Source: Vicingaceae bacterium
Lineage (GTDB): Bacteria; Bacteroidota; Bacteroidia; Flavobacteriales_E; Vicingaceae
Length of the DNA stretch: 63,634 bases
NCBI GenBank assembly: GCA_019429185.1
Contig: JAHYJH010000006.1
Location: forward strand, 1 to 63,634
Direction of reading: 5' to 3'
The position numbers and the translations under genes are program-made. The notes under the pieces are model-generated. The model saw only the letters and a program-made list of their open reading frames with translations. It was not told the origin of the DNA and did not search any database. Below are positions 62,001-63,634 of the stretch, one piece after another (position 1 is the first letter of the stretch; the number at the start of each line of letters is the position of its first letter).

Positions 62001-63409
62001 ATGGAACAATTACAGTTGAAGCTCTTCCTACAGTTACAGCTAATGCATCAGCCTCCACCATTTGTGCTGGCGACCCTGTAACACTTACAGGTAATGGTAC
62101 TGCAACTTCTTATTCTTGGGATAACGGAGTTACTAATGGTGTTGCTTTTACGCCTTCAGTAACCACAACTTACACGGTAACTGGAACAGGCACTAATACC
62201 TGTCAAAATACGGCTCAAGTAACAGTTACTGTTAACCCATCACCTACTGTAACGGCAAATGCCACTTCCACCTCTATCTGCACAGGAACATCTGTAACAC
62301 TAACTGGTTCTGGAAATGCAACTTCTTACTCTTGGAATAATGGAGTTACCAATGGAGTTCCTTTTACGCCTTCAACAACCACTACTTATACGGTAACTGG
62401 AACTACTGGAAGTTGTAGCAATACGGATCAAATCACTATTACAGTTACACCAACCCCTACTGTAACAGCAAATGCTACTTCTACCTCTATTTGTGCTGGA
62501 GACCCTGTAACACTAACTGGATCTGGAAATGCAACTTCTTACTCTTGGAATAATGGAGTTACAAACGGTGTTCCTTTTACGCCTTCAACAACCACTACCT
62601 ATACAGTAACTGGAACAACAGGAGGTTGCTCTTCAACTGATCAAATCACTATTACGGTTAATCCTGCTCCAACTGTAACAGCTACTGCAACTGCAAGTTC
62701 CATCTGTGCTGGAGACCCTGTAACACTAACTGGTTCGGGTAATGCTTCTTCTTATTCTTGGGATAATGGAGTTACCAATGGAGTTCCTTTTACGCCTTCA
62801 ACAACCACTACCTATACAGTAACTGGAACAACAGGAAGTTGTAGTAATACAGACCAAATTACCATTACAGTGAATCAACAACCTTCAATAAATGTAGCAT
62901 ATACTCCAAATAGCAATATTTGTGAAAACATGAATGTTCAATTTGATGCTTCAAGCTCTATAGGTGCAACTTCCTACAATTGGTCTTTCCCTCAAGGTAG
63001 TCCATCAATGAGTTCATCAACAATTGCTAATCCATTGGTAAGTTTTGGAGCTGCTGGAATGCACAATTTTGCAGTAATCATTTCTAACTCATGTGGTACA
63101 GATACACACAATGGTTCTATTGTGGTTGATATTTGTAATGGAATTGAAGATTTAGAATTATCCCATTCATTTACTTCTTATTACGATAATGTTAACAACA
63201 ACATCATACTTTCTTTTGTTAATTTTAAACAAGGGACTTATAATTTCAACATTGTAAATGCCTTAGGACAAATTATCATTAACGATAAAATTAATATCTC
63301 AACAAATGAAGAAAAAGTAATTGTTCCTTTTACAGAAACCTCTAAAGGAATTTACTTAATTAATGTGTTTAACAACGACAGTAAATTCAATGGTAAGTTT
63401 ATGAAATAA
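59066..63409 (+). CDS. Secreted subtilisin-family (S8) protease with PKD/Ig-like repeats and C-terminal sorting domain
   Basis: 1447 residues. Signal peptide (to IFSQ, ~26), a propeptide-like region to ~145, then the S8 domain: Asp177 in VVATTDNAIQIGHPDL, His235 in FNHGTHVAGT, Asn328 in AAAGNDG and Ser393 in SGTSMASPLVSG. The usual D(T/S)G reads Asp-Asn-Ala. A PKD domain follows (~463-545, AQFSANYTTINAGSSVIFTDLS). Residues ~565-735 are a jelly-roll-like part. Then come Ig/PKD-like units and, at ~988-1271, four tandem ~71-residue repeats. The end (~1370-1447, VNALGQIIINDK, SKGIYLINVFNNDSKFNGKFMK) is a T9SS-type sorting domain. It should be exported and perhaps cell-attached. Confidence 0.88.
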   Translation: MKTKLQFKNSFILAVLMLISSVIFSQKVYDNYQDGKIWFRVKSDQIVQQQASREKGAELIDNHNIKLSSMPFLRGVFLNHVVKKLSRPFPKAYSSEDLLNTYLIEFEDINNIEAFINELEASGTVLYAEKVPLDKISLTPNDQYYNTTQAWGLFKINAGQAWDVSLGSSSVVVATTDNAIQIGHPDLVNQLWVNPGEIPGNGIDDDGNGYIDDINGYDVGDNDNNPNPPSTAFNHGTHVAGTTGAQTNNTIGVSSIGNGISIMAVKSTRNNAGSNSVTNGYDGIYYAAVSGADVINCSWGGTGFSTTGQNIVNFAWNNGSIVVAAAGNDGTNNDNTPHYPSNLNNVISVASSTTTDAKSSFSNYGNTVDITAPGSNIVSTVPNNTYATMSGTSMASPLVSGLLGLMKSLNPSLSNTALINCMYSTADNINAANPSYVGLLGAGRINAHQAMLCVSATLSNPPVAQFSANYTTINAGSSVIFTDLSTFGPTTWAWNFDNQSLGGVVPSTAGTQGPHTVTYNNIGVYEVSLTVTNSNGSDNETKTAYINVVAPGTCEIIDLDTTGVPFHFGWSPTLYSAGAGNGYVSGTNNYGDIAKANYYNATQTGGYNFIIGTYMWFSRAATSTPTKTVNINVYDGTGGTVGAILGTKTLTMAYVMANTPGMPYINFDNPITLPASGEIFVGISFPNLNMSVGDTIAIVTNLNNQSNPNTAWERWSNNTWNAYNGTGGWGLSVTHYIFPWLTNTPTTVSLAATPTTICAGEVVHYNATGSTGQDTLLWTFAGANPLNSNNIIDSIIYNTAGTYTTYLEVIGGGCSRYAVDSVTITVNPSPNVSIATIADTICSGASVTLTATGATSYLWTPGGQTTNAITVSPTSTTTYNVAGTTGGCSDNGFITIYVMNLPTIANATFTPSTTICQGTNVIFDGTSSTNASTYSWSFPQGNPSISTSTNPFETVSFGSPGTHNYSLQITSVCGTDTYNGTITVEALPTVTANASASTICAGDPVTLTGNGTATSYSWDNGVTNGVAFTPSVTTTYTVTGTGTNTCQNTAQVTVTVNPSPTVTANATSTSICTGTSVTLTGSGNATSYSWNNGVTNGVPFTPSTTTTYTVTGTTGSCSNTDQITITVTPTPTVTANATSTSICAGDPVTLTGSGNATSYSWNNGVTNGVPFTPSTTTTYTVTGTTGGCSSTDQITITVNPAPTVTATATASSICAGDPVTLTGSGNASSYSWDNGVTNGVPFTPSTTTTYTVTGTTGSCSNTDQITITVNQQPSINVAYTPNSNICENMNVQFDASSSIGATSYNWSFPQGSPSMSSSTIANPLVSFGAAGMHNFAVIISNSCGTDTHNGSIVVDICNGIEDLELSHSFTSYYDNVNNNIILSFVNFKQGTYNFNIVNALGQIIINDKINISTNEEKVIVPFTETSKGIYLINVFNNDSKFNGKFMK
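62027..62878 (+). repeat. Tandem coding repeats in the protease (four units of ~213 bp)
   Basis: Each unit encodes PTVTANATxxSICAGDPVTL, then SYSWNNGVTNGVPFTPSTTT and a QITITV ending. The third and fourth units are most alike at DNA level (for example ACTCTTGGAATAATGGAGTT), which suggests recent unequal recombination. This is a region where assembly collapse or copy-number change would be easy. Confidence 0.8.
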
Positions 63410-63430
63410 AAATTTCTAAATTAAAAAAAG

Positions 63431-63457
63431 AGAGGCTAAAAAAAGCCTCTTTTTTTT
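63431..63457 (+). terminator. Rho-independent terminator after the protease
   Basis: AGAGGCT (63431-63437) and AGCCTCT (63444-63450) with a 6-nt A loop, followed by seven Ts. It is a strong terminator 21 nt past the protease stop codon. Confidence 0.9.
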
Positions 63458-63527
63458 GTTAATTTTTAAATTATACCCTTTTAACTTCTTATCCCGAACT
63501 CAGATTATTAACCCAAGTTGCAGCTAA

Positions 63528-63633
63528 TTAACCCGAACTTCCTTTATTTAAAGCATATTGGTAATTTTTAATTTCCAGTTTGTGTACTACGGATTTTTTT
63601 GTAAAAGGTTGTTTTTTTATTTTTAGGGTGGTG
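63528..63633 (-). other. Possible 3' end of a minus-strand gene at the window edge
   Basis: A 34-codon open frame on the minus strand ends at 63528 with a TAA (LEIKNYQYALNKGSSG) and continues past the window end. To its left, repeated CCCGAACT/ACCCGAACTT motifs (63493-63540) look like the end region of an insertion sequence. Coding status is unproven. Confidence 0.25.
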
Positions 63634-63634
63634 T

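Noticed and set aside
62027-62878. CRISPR-like regular repeats
   Set aside because: The period is ~213 bp, the reading frame runs through, and there are no spacers; they are protein domain repeats.

Overview
The window is AT-rich DNA from a member of the Bacteroidota, most likely a gliding-type Flavobacteriales relative. This is inferred from gldD, proteins with type IX secretion (T9SS) C-terminal sorting domains, SusC/TonB-type receptors with a carboxypeptidase-regulatory domain, TTTG-N19-TAnnTTTG promoters, and many Bacteroidota-style interspersed palindromic repeats. No rRNA, tRNA or CRISPR array was seen.

Region 1 (1-12.6 kb) is a defence island. It is bracketed by two copies of the same group II intron in the same orientation: a left copy that keeps its reverse transcriptase gene (cut by the window edge) and a right, ORF-less, 5'-truncated copy with palindromes inserted in it. 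Between them lie a nuclease-like protein, an AbiE (type IV toxin-antitoxin) pair behind two operator dyads, and the remains of a MORC/MutL-type restriction operon (5mC methyltransferase, Z1 helicase, DUF4420 nuclease, unknown partner). The middle of that operon has been replaced by a one-gene cassette between inverted hairpin elements. A complete type II restriction-modification (R-M) system follows (controller, 5mC methyltransferase, ThaI-like endonuclease). Hairpin elements with matching inverted ends (774-787 and 9541-9554) bound an 8.8 kb block inside the island.

Region 2 (12.7-30.3 kb) is mostly housekeeping: ychF, a glycosyltransferase, miaA, two rhodaneses beside a Crp/Fnr regulator, an XRE regulator with a battery of TTACA-nn-TGTAA dyads, an antiporter, rhomboid + mutL, a PLP decarboxylase and mltG. 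It is interrupted by a 160-bp MITE, transposase and peptidase remnants and nested palindromes.

Region 3 (30.4-35.5 kb, minus strand) is a second R-M operon with overlapping genes: a controller protein, a 5mC methyltransferase, a Dam-family N6-adenine methyltransferase and two different endonucleases, one Sau3AI-like. Its controller is homologous to the one at 9.8 kb, and both genes have the same promoter/operator layout.

Region 4 (35.6-53.3 kb) holds a TonB-dependent receptor, lytic transglycosylase, gldD-ruvX-ribBA, fhs, tilS, a BtuF-like binding protein, a von Willebrand factor A (VWA) membrane protein, a second rhomboid, pyrD, an ATPase, HMG-CoA lyase and a zinc-ribbon membrane protein.

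Region 5 (53.3-58.9 kb) is a vitamin B12 uptake operon. A promoter and cobalamin riboswitch precede a DUF4465 T9SS protein, a second T9SS surface protein, a BtuB-like TonB receptor and a BtuG-like beta-propeller lipoprotein. A 1447-residue secreted subtilisin with PKD and tandem Ig-like repeats and a strong terminator follow to 63.46 kb.
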